A stretch of DNA of 64,000 bases from Puffinus mauretanicus (lineage: Eukaryota > Chordata > Aves > Procellariiformes > Procellariidae). The notes below the pieces were generated by a model that ran no database searches, was not told the origin of the DNA, and saw only the letters and a list, made by a program, of their open reading frames with translations. Within the stretch, counting starts at the first letter, position 1. Each line of letters opens with the position of its first letter. Positions 12,093 to 26,728 of this stretch are shown here, piece by piece. The DNA lies in NCBI GenBank assembly GCA_023333565.1, contig JAJKFH010001865.1, forward strand, positions 806,001-870,000, in the 5' to 3' direction. A program made the position numbers and the translations under genes.

Positions 12093-15000
12093 AAATCAGC
12101 ATTTTATAGAACAAAAGGTAGTACAGGTGGTCAGGTTAACTGCAGTTGCAAACCTAGGATTGTAGGGATGTTGTCTCAGCCTGACATGAAGTCTTCACAT
12201 GCTCCATCACCAGCCCTCTGCACAAAAGGAAAAGGAAGCAGGAAAAATAAAAGGAGAACTTCAACCTGCTTTATCAAAGGATTACACTCTTCCCCCTTCC
12301 CACCTCCTGCTCACTACCAGCGACAGACGTACTGCTGCTTTTGCCCTCAGACAGTCCCACTGAGAGCCCCGGGGCTCAAGATTTTTCTGAGAGCAAGATA
12401 AGAAAGAAGAAAAGCAAAACAGCTGAAGCAACTCCCGAATCTCTGAATCATCAGCTAGAGATTTCAATAAATTGACAAATTATTTTACTGTCTTGGAAGT
12501 GTAGAGTCTTTTAGTGATACTTATCCCTGTCATTACCTTATTCCTTTGCATATTTTTATTTGTTAGATTTAATTAGTGTAACAGGCATTAACATTCCTTC
12601 TGCTACCTACCTAGAGAGAAAGAACGAAGTCAAAAAACTTTATTTAGACATTCAGGTTTCTGTAGAAAATTTTTTTAAATGAGAAATAAAAAATCAAATA
12701 TAGTATTAAATTTCAGTTCAAGAAACTACTCCTGTTGCATTGATAGTGATCCTATGCAAATTACTGGGAAGTTATGAGGTTTTTTTAAAAATTAACTGTA
12801 CTAACTAAACATGAAATTTCTGCTTGTCAATAGCAAACCAGAAGACCCACTCAACAGATTATCCCCTTATGTGAAAAGTTGTTTTGCTGTCCTTAATGTG
12901 ATGCATGTTTTACAATTAAGCAATAAAACACAGCTTCCCCATCAGAGAGTGAATGATGAGAGAAGCAAGCTATCCCAAAGAAGACTTCAGGTCAAAAGCT
13001 ACCTGACCTGTGTCACAGTCTGCCATTAGCAATGCTTATCATAAACAAGGCTAGAAGGAGAAAAGGAAAGTACTCCTACCCTGTAGGAAGTTCTGGAAGA
13101 GGAGAATGCGAAGTCCTAGATACTTCCCTTCTAAAGTATTGGCTCCTCCTAAACTTTGAAAGACTAGACCTGCCAAAAAAACCTAAATTGTATACATCTT
13201 GAAGGCTTTATTGTTTTTAAGTTCATATAATACTGAATATCTTTAAGTTCTTTACCATATTTACAGATACTTTTTAACAAGTATAATGATCCCAATTGAC
13301 ATACAAATGTTGTCATTTATCTAAGCGTAATGTAAAATTAAGGATATGTTTACTTTTTAAAGGCAATTATATCAATGAAAATAGCTTTCATCATTGAAAA
13401 CTACATCAAGATCAATTATTTTGTTGCCAGTACTCCAAAAGCAAAAATAGTAAGAAAAAGCAAAAATAAAGTGCAGGTATTTAAAGAAATAGGAGAGAAT
13501 CATGGGAATAAAGTTCTTGATAGAAATAAATTCATGAATTGAGAAGCCTGTTGTTATGCATCACAGTACTTGTTTTTGAAGGTGAAAATAATTATGTAGT
13601 AATTTTGATAATGGATAATCATGTGGAAAATACTTAACAAATGCCTCCTATAAGTTTTCTTTGCTCATAATGTCCCCCAAAAGCTCCATAAAGAGGGAAC
13701 ACAGGGAAAACAAACAGTAATTAGGAAAGAAAAAAAGGAGGATGATCCTAGATAGCCAATCACACTTAAAAAACATATAATCCTTTTGACCGTTCTCATT
13801 TGCACTTTTGAAGAAATTAATGTACTTTTTACAAGATTACTGAATTCTCCTGACATACTATTGATTGAATGTACTGAACATCTACAGAAAATGTTTCAGT
13901 CACCTTGAACACCAGTATCTGAGCAATGGTGCCTGATCACTACACTATGTGCGTGAAAACCGTCTCTCAGGGCAAAAGCAATGCCAGCTTTTCCTTTTAA
14001 AACTTTTCTAATCTTTCATGTTAGAATAGCAATATTATAACTAAAACACTTGCAACAACCTAACACAAAAATAGCAAATCCAAGTATTTAAAAATTAGCA
14101 AATGTTAACATTAAAGTAGACCATGCAACTGCAGTTAACCTTTACGTGTACTGAGTCTAACGCACTCCTTAATTATGCTATTGCAGGCTTTAACAAAATT
14201 TCATATACAAATCCTTTTGGAAAAATTTAAGTGGGCAAACGAAGTTCTATTGTACGTATTTGCATTAGTACATACGTCAAGCATCTGAAATGAAAAGCCA
14301 TTTAGATCGACAGTGCACTCTTGTGACATTTGGGCTGACAAAATTAGCTGCAGCTCTCCACAAGGGCTAACACCAGAGATTGACTGCTCTTAACCTCAGA
14401 GGAACGGAAGAGGATCAGGGAACTAGGTCTCCATTTTAAAGAAGTCTGAACGAGATCACATAGCCATCCTTACCTCCTCCCCCCTTCTTTTATTACTCTT
14501 TCCAGCCTGCCCTGCTGAGGGTGTCATGCCACCCCCACCTTGCAGGCTTCTGGTTCATGGCTTTGCCCTTTCCCATGCCTCATCAAGCAAGGGCATACCC
14601 ACTGGGAAGTCTCCAGCTCTCCTCCTTCTTTTCCCCTCACTCCAATACACTAGATACAACTACTTAGTGCAAGAAAATAAAGGCACTACCTTTGATATTA
14701 CTGCAAGTATTTTTGATTAATTAAAGTCAAGCTTGCCAGGGGTTTGGCACCGTAACTATACATTTATGCTCAACAGCGTTCAGCTGTGAGGTGCTGGGAA
14801 CCAAGCAAGAGGTGATGGCTGGAGACAGAAGTATATCAGTGTTGCACCTTGGGCTTCTCTATCTACCCCAAATTCATCCAAAAAGTTCTCTACTGGCATT
14901 TTAATACCAGCTGTTATCATCACACTTGCTATATTTCAGTGTGCAAGATAAAACATGCTAACATCTGAAAAAGTTGGCTGAATCCTTTCTTGTTGGAGAT

Positions 15001-18000
15001 TTGTTTGACCATATGGCACTGCCTCAGGCATCAATTCATTACCAGTGTGCCTCCAGAAATCCCCTAAAACTTAATTTTCTGTCATACTCCATATTTGCCA
15101 AATCACTGAAAAAGAACGAGTAACACCTTTGTGCAAATATTGGATTATCAGTAATAAAATTGCAAATATTCACATATTCTTGATTTACCAGACAATCACG
15201 ATTAGGCTGTCTTCTGCTTAAGGAAAACCTCTTCTCCTGATAATGTCTTCTTTAGCCATCTGTCCCTAAAAGATTATTGTTTGCTTTCTGATGACAGAGT
15301 AGCCTAATAGTTGCCTTTTCTGCAAAGCTGTACGTTTGCATAGCATGCTGAGAATGGTGTGGAATGAAAATCTGACCTAACAGGTCTATTTTTAAGCAAG
15401 AATCAAATGGCAGGCTAAATCCACTGATGAAGGCAGTTGACTTTCACTTACTTGTTTTGCTAAAGGTAATGGCTACAGAATCTGAGACTTTAGTAAGTAT
15501 TTAATACAGCTAACAAGCTACAGTTGATTTTTTCCCTGTATACTGGATGCAAAAATTTTGTATACTGTGGAAAGAGCATTTGTGTTTTTCTTGGCCCATC
15601 TGAGGTCCCAGTTTGCGTGCACTCTGCTTCTAGTCAACTTTACTGATCATGGTTCCTTCTTGAAAGCCTGGACTATTTACAGAGCTCTCTACTGCTACAT
15701 TTTCTAGATCTCTTTCTCTCTTCACATGTTGTGAAAATATTGTTTATTTCCTGGTGTGTTCTTCAGAATTGAAACACAGTGGGATGAAAACATACACAAT
15801 ATCAATATTAAATTAGCTATAGTTTTGTAAGCGCAAAACTGGTAAAATCATTGTAAAAAGTTTGTCAGGTGATAATGTCCTCTAATTACATGGCATTTTC
15901 AACCTTCAAACTAGAATTCTCTACTGATTTCATGGCTCAATAAATAGAAATAAATTTTATGCAGTGTGATAACAGGGATTCATTGTTTTATTTATGATGT
16001 GCTATTTGAGCTGCTTTTTCATTGTAATTCATCATAGTACATATGGTTTACACAGTAATATTTATTCAAAAAAATATTGAATAACTCTTGGTCCCTCTCT
16101 GACATGTCCTTTCATCTTTACATACCTTCCCTTCACAAAACAAAACAGAAAATTAATGCATTAACTTTAGAAAAACTGATCTGCCTGAAATTATAGTGTT
16201 TTGTGCTTAGGTAGGTGGTTTGTTGGCATTTTAATTTATTTTTCACCTCTGATTCCCTCTCTAAATGATTACAGTACCTTCCAGAGTAAATCTGTGAATA
16301 CTAGCCTTCCTATTTTGTACCATTGTGCTTCCTCAAACATTCACCACGCGTTTACTCATAGCATCATACGTCTCTGCTGGGCAGCAGAGAGCTGGTCAAA
16401 AGTACTGTAAATGCAGCTCAAGCTCTTTTACTGCGGCAGCTTTGTACTTAATGTGCCTCCTGCAGGCTGAAAGTTTTGTTATCTGCAGTTAGAACAAAAG
16501 GCACCATGTTGTCCCTCGCACACCTACAGCCCCAGCTCGGTTGGGCTGGTAGGAGTAACACTCACATTACAACTGAACACGGATATCTGAGTAGAGACAT
16601 ACTAGAGTGTCAAGCTAATGTAACCTGAAGAAGACTTCTCTGAGGGCCTTCTGCCCTTCTGCTCAAAAGTTTTAAGATAATAAAAAGATCATAGGGCAAA
16701 TCATGTTCCCAATTGTTTTTAATAACCTGGTAAATCACCAGAATTCAATGAAATCAATATACCACACTCTTGTTGACAGCAATTACCTTCTGACTTTCTA
16801 GACTTAAATAAAACTCAAAATTGAATTTTTGTGTTGTACATGACCCTAAACATTGTTATTATGAATTCTGGCTCTTTACTTCATTCTCAATTCAGACTTG
16901 ATCCAAACTTATTTGTTGCCTAAGGCTGAGTGAAGAGGACTGTCTGCCTCCAGTGTGTTTATTTTCTCTGTAACCGAAATAAAATGTAAGCACAAATTTA
17001 CAGACTTTTTTTCCGTATTAGTTATTTATTACACCTTATGGTTCAGACTTTTTTGTGCATGCAATACACTGTTAGGCACGTTTTTCCTCCTTGGAAACCT
17101 GAAAGTCATTCAAATATGGTGAACATACCTTCCATTTTCTAAACTTTTTCTTCTTCAAGTCCCCTCCCCTCAAATGTGTTGCTAAGCCTTTTCCCCTCCA
17201 ATTATTATGTGCCAGGGACCCAAATGACTCTCACTGGAGCTGTCAGACTGCTAATTGCAGAAGGTTTGTGTTTTCACCAGTCCTTCTGCACACAGATGAA
17301 TTAAATCCTCAGTTCCTCAGCCCAAATTCACCCTTTCTGTAGTAGGCTTGAGCTTTTGTTTGGTTCCCTGGAAGCAAATAAATTTTCTCAGTTTATACTG
17401 TCAAGAATATGATTCTGCTTTTGGGCACTGCTATTTAAGCGCTATTTAATAGATCCAAATGTGAAGTCTTTCCGTAATGTAACTAACTTATGCTATTCCC
17501 CCCTATTTGTTTCAGTAATAGGGACTACCACCTCTTCATGAACTATTTTAAAGCTCAGTACATTTTTTACCTTCATGACCTGAATTACAGTTCTCTGTAA
17601 TGATCACTTAAATTTACCCAGGCTAGTACAGTTGGATTTTGGTGCTGACGAGTTCTCTCTACCTCGTTAACTTTTCAGTTCAGCTACCAACTCTGTCTTT
17701 AGTAGAGGTCTTAGATTGAAAAACAAACACAGTGACAATCATCTTGATAGGCAGCAAACATCCTATGACATCTTGACCCTCTACCTGAGTGTTTAAACAC
17801 CATTTATAATACTGACCATCGTCTTTTTGTGAATAGACTCCTTGATTTATAGCCTGCCAAATATTTGGAGGGGAGGTTATAAAGATCAGGAGTGGCTGAA
17901 AGGGTAATCCTGCTGAAACATAGAATATTTTCCCTTTGACTGGGCATGTTTTCTTTTTTTTTTTCCTTATAAATATTTTCAGAGACAGTGGATGATTTAT

Positions 18001-18900
18001 TTTAAAGTGACCCTAATTCAAGGTTATGCCAATGAGACAACTGTCTTTCTCTTTGATTTAGATGTTCCAATCTTTCCTTTACGCAAAGACTATGTTAGCT
18101 TCATTTCCTTTATAAGTAATCTCGCTCCCAGAGTTACCAACACACTGACTCACAAGTTGTTTCCCTAGCAGGTAAGTGGGGGTTTACTAAATTTCTCTAA
18201 AACTCAGAACATAGTGAAAGATGCAATGTTATTTGTGGAAGTGCCATATTTCTAATGTTCCCTAAAATCTTTCATCTTACAATCCTTCTTTTCTAAAGCA
18301 AAATTTGGGCAGGGGTTTTATGACTCTTTTATGAAGTTTGAGTAAGATTTTTCCCTTTACCACCTGAAGAAGTTAAGCTATACAGCAGGAAATCTTCCAC
18401 TGAAATGTTTCTTACCTTTTGGATACCGCTTTGCCTGCTTCATCTCAGTTTTTTCACTGCATCATCCAGAGGTCACACATCTCTCAGAGTCTTTCTAACT
18501 GGTCATCAATGAGTCTTCTTCTGGATCTGGACTGGGAATTATGCAAGGAAGGCTACTCCTGCCAGGTACAGCTTTGTAGCATTCACTCTGCTGCAGGGAG
18601 ACTGAATTCTGTTTTCACTTACTCTAGTGTAAATATTGGGCAGTTCCATCAATCTACCTGATATTATTACAGAGTTTCAGGAGTATTACTGACAGAAGAC
18701 TCTGTGGTTTGGTGCACTCTAACTGCCAATACTCTTAGATACTTAATCCTGTGTCAGCCTGCAGCACACACAAAGGAGGGCAGAGGACAGCAGAGGTGTC
18801 TGTCCTTGAAGGACCACAAGGAAAACTGAGGCAGAGTAAATGCCTATATTTAACACGTTGATGTAGATACCTGAACTAACATTTATCCTCCGACTCTCCT
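12093..18900. other. Gene-free AT-rich DNA
   Basis: Only short chance frames (none above about 80 codons) without domains. No CR1, LTR, RNA gene or tandem array that I can recognise. Confidence 0.55.
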
Positions 18901-18938
18901 TGTTACTTTTTTAGACCAGAAGCAGAAGCCAAATGATG

Positions 18939-18956
18939 ACACACACACACACACAC
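18939..18956. repeat. (AC)n microsatellite
   Basis: Nine perfect AC dinucleotide copies, followed by a short A run. Confidence 0.9.
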
Positions 18957-21900
18957 AAAAATACAATTTCGGGCATCTTCATAAACCTCCCACACCTCTC
19001 CAGAGGTGGGTTTGGGTGACAGCACACCTTTTTCAATGAGACTTTGGCTACTTCTACCTATAGCAGAAGCTGTGCCGGCACTGGATGCCGACATGCAACC
19101 AGACTAAAGCTTTATGTGGCCACTGCTCCAAATGCAAGCAGATTTTTATGGGCTTGCAGAATTTAGGTTTGATTCTTTCCGCATTTTTTTCCTATTCGTT
19201 ATTTCTCCCTCCCAGACAGATGGGCATGAAGATGGCTCTGAAAAGACACATCTCAAAGAGGTGTTTTCTTCATCATTGCCCCCAACCTATAGATTTCCCA
19301 GAGAAAGTAACCATCTGTTGAATTCATTTTTTAATCATTGTCTTTTCATTATTTTTCCTTTTTAGCATAAAAAGATGTAAACATATTAGCTCAGTGGCAA
19401 GATAAAAAGCACAATAGTGTTTTTAAGTAGCTCTCAGGACAGAAGATCCTGTGCCTTTCATGCATTTTTTTTTCAGTAAGACATACCTGGGTTTACAAGG
19501 CAGTGCACTTAAACAGCAGTGAATGCAGTAGAAATCCACACTCTCATTTTCTGTCATTTAAAAATATAAAATATTATTCTAATTGTTCCATCTACTTTAA
19601 ATATTGCTTTGTTTGCAACTACTGGAGCAATCATGGCCAGAGAAGAAGATGGGTGGCTCCTAAAAAAACACCTAGGAGGGCTGCTTTCTTTAGAGCAGAA
19701 ACACAGAACTTCTTTTTCAAGAAATGGTTAATGCTTTTTTGTACGGGGGATTTCCTTGATACTTGTTGATAACAATATTTCTGTGATGGCACTATTACTG
19801 GCAAACTTAGTGATTTACTGGAAAGAATAAGAACAGAGCAGTGGCCTCTGAAATGTCACTTGAAGGCCTCTTGATTGATTTTTACAATGATCCCAGAGAA
19901 CTATTTGTCCTGTATTCAAATTCACTATAATTTTTCATTCCTTGTAGAAAGTTACAGCTATACATAGGCTTAAAATTAATTTATTCTGGAAGCAAATAAG
20001 AAAGAATAGTGTAATAAAAGCAGGCTATGAAGTCTGGAGCACGGTAACTAATGTTTCAAAAAAACATGAATCAGCCTACTACAGTCTTAATAAAGAAACA
20101 TATATTTAGTAGGCATTGATCATTGTATCTTTTCACCAAGTCACTCGAATGGATTGAGACTGATCTACTAGAGTGAAGGATGTGACTGAAGGGTGTAAGT
20201 ACATCACTTCCAAAGCAATCCTTTGCATCAGGAGCAGCAGATGGTTTTTTTTTCCTTAGGTAGATTATGTTGTTACAAATTACAATAGACTAATAATTAT
20301 ATTTCTTAACGTACCACAAATTCACAAAGCAACAGCAGCTTTATGGAGAGTGAGACTCCCTGTGTTTCAAAAAAAACGAACAACACTCATGATGACATAT
20401 ACTGTCCAGCTGCAAAGACAGGGGAAACCTTCACTGAATTTCATTCCCTTCCCTGACAGCTGTGTATTAAATGACTTGTAAAAGTTCCCCCTCCCCAGGG
20501 CACAGCCTGCTGTCTGCACTGGTGGGAAGGCCCCTCAAAGTGCAAATACTGGATAAGGAAGCAAAACTCCAGCCACTAGTGCATTAATGCATTTACAGCC
20601 CTTGATTTTCTACAAGTTCTAGTTGCTCTCTCTATAGATTGCTCATTTTCAATAAATTGTCCACACACTTGATGTGAAGAGGGTTATTTCACTAATGACT
20701 TTGTGGGCATTCTGTGTTTATGCCTCATGACAAGACAAGCATTTTTATATAACCTCCAATACTTTATGCAATTTTTTTTAGTTCCATATTCTCGAGATAA
20801 CAGCATAGCTTACACTCTCAGCAATTGTATGTGAAAAATGATACTGTTGCAAGGAGTTAATCAATCAGAAAGCGTTTCCTGACTTTTCAGCTTTAGTTTA
20901 TTTTTCTCACTGTCATTTTAATGACCCTTGTCATTTCCTTCATAAACATCCTAAATAATTCCTTTTCCTCTCTGCTATTGCAAAGATTTTTTTGAAGTAT
21001 ATTGAGAACTAATTCCATCTTTTCTTAGTCACTTTTACTTTTCTTGCTTTCAGTATCTTTGCTGAAATACCCAGGGCTGTGCATGTTTTGAATGGAGCTA
21101 CACTAGCATTGTATAGAGAGAAGCAATCCTGGCCAATAAGTTTCTGCATAGCTTACATGCTTTATTGCAGTTTTTATTGTTGGCAACAAAATCATGGCAT
21201 ATTGAATATACCTAAGCTTAAATATGAATGAGGAAATCTCTCCTGAAAGTGACATTTTTCCTTATTCATCAAACAAACCTGTAATTGTGTTGTTTCAAAG
21301 TTGATCTTAAAGGGAAAAGAAAAAGAAGTATCCATAACAAATGAACCCATCTTTCAGGTTTTCTTCATCTGTATTCTTTGCAAGACCTCCAGTCTGTCCA
21401 GTTTCTGATCCAGTCAGAAAATTCTTTTTACACAGTTCCCAAAGTCAGGAAAAAACTTAGTATATAGAATTCTCTTCAGTGTACACATACATATCTGACA
21501 TTTAAAATTTCAGGAAGTGTGATTTGCAGCCTAAATTCGTTCTGGAAATGCTGTTTATAGGGAAGCCACTAGAAGCTACAATCGTGTGAGTAGCATTTTG
21601 CCAGTATTTAGCCCAATTGGTACATTGTGGCTTTAGATATAACAATATTTTTTCTGTATTTAGCTTGTATACGTATACACTTCCCTTTTTTTGTCTCTTT
21701 GCTGTTTTTTTCAAAAAGTACTGTCTCTATGTCTATCAGTGTGAAGTTAGTTCTAAGAAAGTACTAGACACTGAAATCATATATTTTCATATATTCATTA
21801 TTCTGATGCAGTAAATCTCCAGGACAAATGGCAGTGAACACTTTTATACAACAGACATTTATCTAGGTCTGATGCCAGTTCGTGAAATTGAAATAAGCCT

Positions 21901-24900
21901 ACATAATGTTATATAGTGTCTTGGGCACATGTGAGGAACCAGAATAGCTGTAATCATTCATTAATACCTGGCTAATCCTATTTTATTGAACACTAGAGGG
22001 AGATCAAAGCAAAAGAATAAATTATCTAATAGCTTATGGATACTAATTGGAGTTGTTCATAAAATTTCAACGGATGAGAAGATAAAATACGAGCTATCAT
22101 AGTATCTTAATATTTCATCGCAGTTTTCACATACCCTTTTTTAATATTGTTTTACCTAGAATGTAATTTTAAATAATGGAAAAAAAAAAAAAAAGACTTA
22201 GAAGGAAAAGGACTGTGTTTATATCAATACCTCAATTAACGTATTCTGTATTAAATTAGTTTTTCATATGACATATGTTTACTTTGATGAGAAGATAGAG
22301 GTTTTAGCAACTGAAAAATGAAACCTAAGCACAGAGTCCAGCTATCTCACTGTTCTCTGAACATGCGGTACTTTGTTCTAGTATGTACCTACAGCCATAA
22401 GCAGGGGAAACTCGTGTTTCTGCAAGACCTTCCCTAGAAAGGTCTTTCTGTCAGACCTAAAGGCAAGCAACTGAGACTGTTCGCATTCAGAACAGGATGG
22501 AAATTAATGCTGTCACTCTTTTGCCATACAACTGTCATTTTGTTCAGTATTTGCTGAACAAAGTTTGTAACATAAAATGCACATTTTAAAATACAGATGT
22601 TTTTTAGTTTTGCATGAAAGAAAGTTATCATCAAATGCACTCTTTTTTGCCCTCTCAGTTACTCTTGGGAAATACCAATACTTTCAGCAGGATTCCCAAA
22701 GGAAGGGCCCTTAGGGCCTTGAATAGATTCCTAAGAGGAAGGACCTGGTTAATCAGTCCTAGCGGAGGAGGAACCCTGGCATCCGAGTTTCACAACCAAG
22801 GAACTACTCATGCCATGGTTTGTACGGAGATTGTTACGCTGGTAGGGATGTCGGAGCTGGATGGAAACAACATGGTGTTGGCACTGGTAGAAATGTAGTT
22901 ATTGTCAAAGAGCTCACAAAGTTAGGGGTAGTTGACCCTGAATAAACTGCTACGCATGGTAGATCGCAGCTACCTCATACATCAGTACAGTGTGCTGCGG
23001 CCCCCGCACCAGTCGGCACAGCCAGCATACCCCATTTTCAGTGTACACCAGGGTGTAAGGAGGAAATGTGAGATATACACACTAATAATTACTATTGTTA
23101 TTTAGGGAAGGAAAGGTTTGTATAGCCTCAAGGGAGATGACAGGTGTGAGAGGGCAGGAGCAGAGAGAAGCGCAGATAGGAAGGGAGAGCTGGAAATTTG
23201 CCTTTCAGCACGGCGAGTTGCTAAACTGGCTCACGGCTTGCTTGTAACCTCTCACAAAGTTACCCGTCAGCTCTCCTCCACACAGAAAAAAAGAATGCTC
23301 TGTCTCACTTCACAGAAAGGAGCGATATTTATATGTTATTGAACCACTGTGCTGCCACTAAAGTTAAGTAGCAACTTCTCAGATGCTTCCTGTGCTATTT
23401 GGGTCTGTTTAATGAATGGTGAGGGATTTAAAATCCAGGCCATCTGAGAAAACTATTTCCCTCAAGAGTTTAACAATTGCAGCTGAGGATGTTTCACATA
23501 TGAGCTGCTGCTGTTCATCAAGCAGACAGATTTCTGTTTGGGATTTTTATACAGGCCATGTTGAGGTACTTTAATCACAGTGAGATATTTTAAGTACTCT
23601 GAGACAGCCAGTGATCTTCACTTTAGCTATGGCCAGAAAAGCTAAGGAAGGTAGAGCAGGCAATTTGCTTAGGAGTCTGTAAATATTGTAAATTCCTCTG
23701 ACTCAGTTACTTTTAACATCTGTAAAGAACTATACCATGTGCAGGGCAAGGCAGAATGAGGCTCTGTGTGTCCTTTTTCACCCACCTGCTCGTTCAGGGC
23801 TAAGCCCAGCTGGTAGACAAAAAGAAATGTCCGTTAGAAAGTGTAGGGAACATCCTGTCCTCATAGCTTACCAAAGAGGTCCAGTCCTCTTTGTCTCCAT
23901 GAAAGCCATTGCTTACCTATTGAAGAAAAAAAATAAAAAGAAAATAAAGAAAAAGTTTCTCCTTTTACTTGTTTTACAGCTTTAAAAACTAAGCCTCCAC
24001 ATCAATGTTTTTAAGTGGCTAGTTTCCTTCTTAAATGTCTTGTATATATGTCAATGCTGGAAGTAAGAAAAAAAGGTAATTGTCCATAGTTTTTTGTCAA
24101 ACATATTTTGATACAAATTTGTAGCAGCTTGAATGGAAGTGACTGAAAATGTATATAGCTCCTACCCACTGAACATGGGACTTATGCTGGCATTTTCAGG
24201 AAAAGGTCACCCTAAGCAGCACCAGACAACGTAACAGTCACACACAGCTTGTCCGACCACCTCCACAAGGGATTAGCGTTCGACTATGACCAAGTTTTAG
24301 AAGGAGAACCAAGCTGAACGGGTCACCAGGTGCCCTGATGCCCGAGGTACTTATATTTAAGCCAAAGAGTGTTTTTACACCGGATAGCTTTGGGGATGAA
24401 ATGCTAGAGAGAATATCATCAGAAGGGATTTGTTAACACATTGAAGACTTTTTGGGATTGAGAAAAGGTCATGGTATTTTAAGTGTCAAATAAGTACCTC
24501 TGTATATACTGAATGGATGGGGAAGTATACTGTATATACTGTGTCTGAAACACAAAACACTTGTTCTTTTTCATTCCCAGTAAATGACTTTTTTTAAAAA
24601 ATATATATATACATAGAAGGACAGGGAATTAATACATTTCATCACTCTAGAAACACTAGAAACAAATCTTTGCGTCTACATAATTGGTTAGTTATCTCAG
24701 CTGTTTTGTGCAGTCCAAAAGCAGAAGAGACCACTCAGTACCCTTTCAGTTTTTATTTACTGCCAGCTGTTTAGAGAGCAAATACAGCTTGGGGTCTTTT
24801 CAATAAAGGGAGGTATGGTTTTCTAGTAAAAAATTAATAGATGCAAATAAAACCCTGGGAAATTATACAGTATTTCAGTTATATAATTTCTTTACTATAT

Positions 24901-26640
24901 CTTATCATTATAGTTCACAGCTGAAATTACTTTTGTTGCTATTACAGCTGACCAGGCCAGTTTATTTAACATTTTGGGATGGAGGGAAGTGTGTTGTTTA
25001 TTTATTTAATGAATAAGTGTTCATCCAATAAAAAAAATAAAATCAAGTGCAGACCTTTTACTCCCAGACCTTTCAGGTGCTAAGTCATTGCATTTCTACT
25101 GTAGAGAAAATTGAATTTTTGTAATCAATAGGCACTGGGCACACAGGAGAGAATTATGCTTTTTGTCAAAGGCTAATCCTGCACAGTGCTGGGAACTCCC
25201 AGCATCCACAGAGGCATTCTCAGCCTTGTCACAAGCTGAAGTACTGGGGCTGGCTTTTAGCGGTGTAATATATACCAGTGTGAACATGCTTTGCAAGTGT
25301 CAGGTGTTGTAAAGAGCCAAACCATAACCATGATGAATGAATACAATTGAAAGGTAGTCTGAATTCTCTTTGTTTCCCAAGTTTGTACAATATTGCCAGT
25401 ATAGTTTCTGGTCCTGGCTTCCAGTCTCCCAGTTTCCTGCTTCATCTTTCTTTAGATAACTACAAATCGAATAGAAATTGCTGATAATATTACAAATATG
25501 TGCAGTTTTAGTAACTTCACTATTGCCATCAGCTCATTGCCCATTATACCAGCTCAGGAGACTGCCTCTTTCTAGATAAATAATGTTTCTGAATATCCAA
25601 TGTTACTGAGCTGTTGATTTCTCCCTCCAGGACCTAATTTAAACATGAAAAAGAATGGGTTGAGGTTTTTGCAGTTTTCGTGATACAGCTACATTTGCAA
25701 ATGTGTTTCAAACTTAAAGGGTCTTTTTTGTCATTTATTGCTTTTTGACTGTTTTACATTTCTTGCTACAGTCAGGCAAACTTAGACTGTGAATGACCTT
25801 GAGAAAAGTAAAATCCAAATAGTTCAGCCATTGCCAGGAAGAAATGATTGTAGTATAAGGCACTTTTTCATTGTTAAATTGTTGTGTTCTATTTTTAACA
25901 ATTTTGACACGGAAACACTAGCTCTGAAAGGTTGACTTTGGAGATACCTGCAAAAGATAAATCTGAGGTCTTTCAGAGAATGGTGTAGTGGGTGGCATGA
26001 ACCCTTTGTCTGGACAATACAATGATGAAGCAAACTGGCAAGGTATTGGCAGTAGAGAGGAAATCTGTTGCATCCAAGCTGTCTCTGGAAGTGCAAAAAA
26101 CACAGAAGGGTGAACTTTTTTTTCACCTGATGGTTATTTATAGCTTTGTGTGAAATTACCTTGGCTCTAATTTCAGTAGCCAGTGGAAATATGCATCCGA
26201 GCTCCAAGGTGTCGTCTTTTTCCACTTGTCCATTTTTAGGACACACTGAAGGTGTTCACAACAGCTTTATATCCCATTTGTAGTCTGTCCTACACTCCTT
26301 AGAAATGTTAAACTACTTCAAGCACACTACCTGGTAGATTTGTAGCAGTGAAAGAATCCTGTAAATGTGGGACTTACTGCAGATGTATGATACAACGTCT
26401 ATTGCGTAGATCAAGCACTGGATTTACTACCTGTGTATAACACTGTATACACTGATATTTCTGTCTGGGAGGTCTGAGACAGAAATATGGCTGTGCACCA
26501 CACTGAAGCATCAGAAAAGGAGATAATTGGCAACATCCTTGATGGAACCCTAATAAAACAGTGTGCAATAGCCATGTATACATGCTGAAACAAGAAACTC
26601 CGAAATAAGAACATCTTTTTCTTGCTTTCTATTATTTGTT
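18957..26640. other. Gene-free AT-rich DNA
   Basis: No recognisable gene or named transposon. A short (AT)n run lies near 24600-24610 and A-rich sequence near 23929-23955. A somewhat GC-richer patch with CpG sites spans about 22690-23060 and contains a 94-codon chance frame of unknown meaning. The longest frame, 140 codons on the minus strand at 25824-26246, shows no domain. Confidence 0.5.
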
Positions 26641-26661
26641 TGAAAACAACATTAAGTGGTA

Positions 26662-26728
26662 TAATGTAATTATAATATATTATAATAAAATTATATTATA
26701 TTAGAGCAGTTCACTGTAACTGCTCTAA
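26662..26728. repeat. AT-rich near-palindrome followed by a perfect 11-bp-arm inverted repeat
   Basis: Bases 26701-26711 (TTAGAGCAGTT) are the exact reverse complement of 26718-26728, with a 6-base loop. The preceding roughly 40 bases are almost pure A/T and nearly self-complementary around an AAA centre. Together they could form a cruciform or RNA stem-loop. No gene is attached. Confidence 0.8.

Noticed and set aside
25824..26246. 140-codon minus-strand frame as a transposase or gene remnant
   Set aside because: No domain, no motif and no flanking repeat; plausible by chance in 64 kb.
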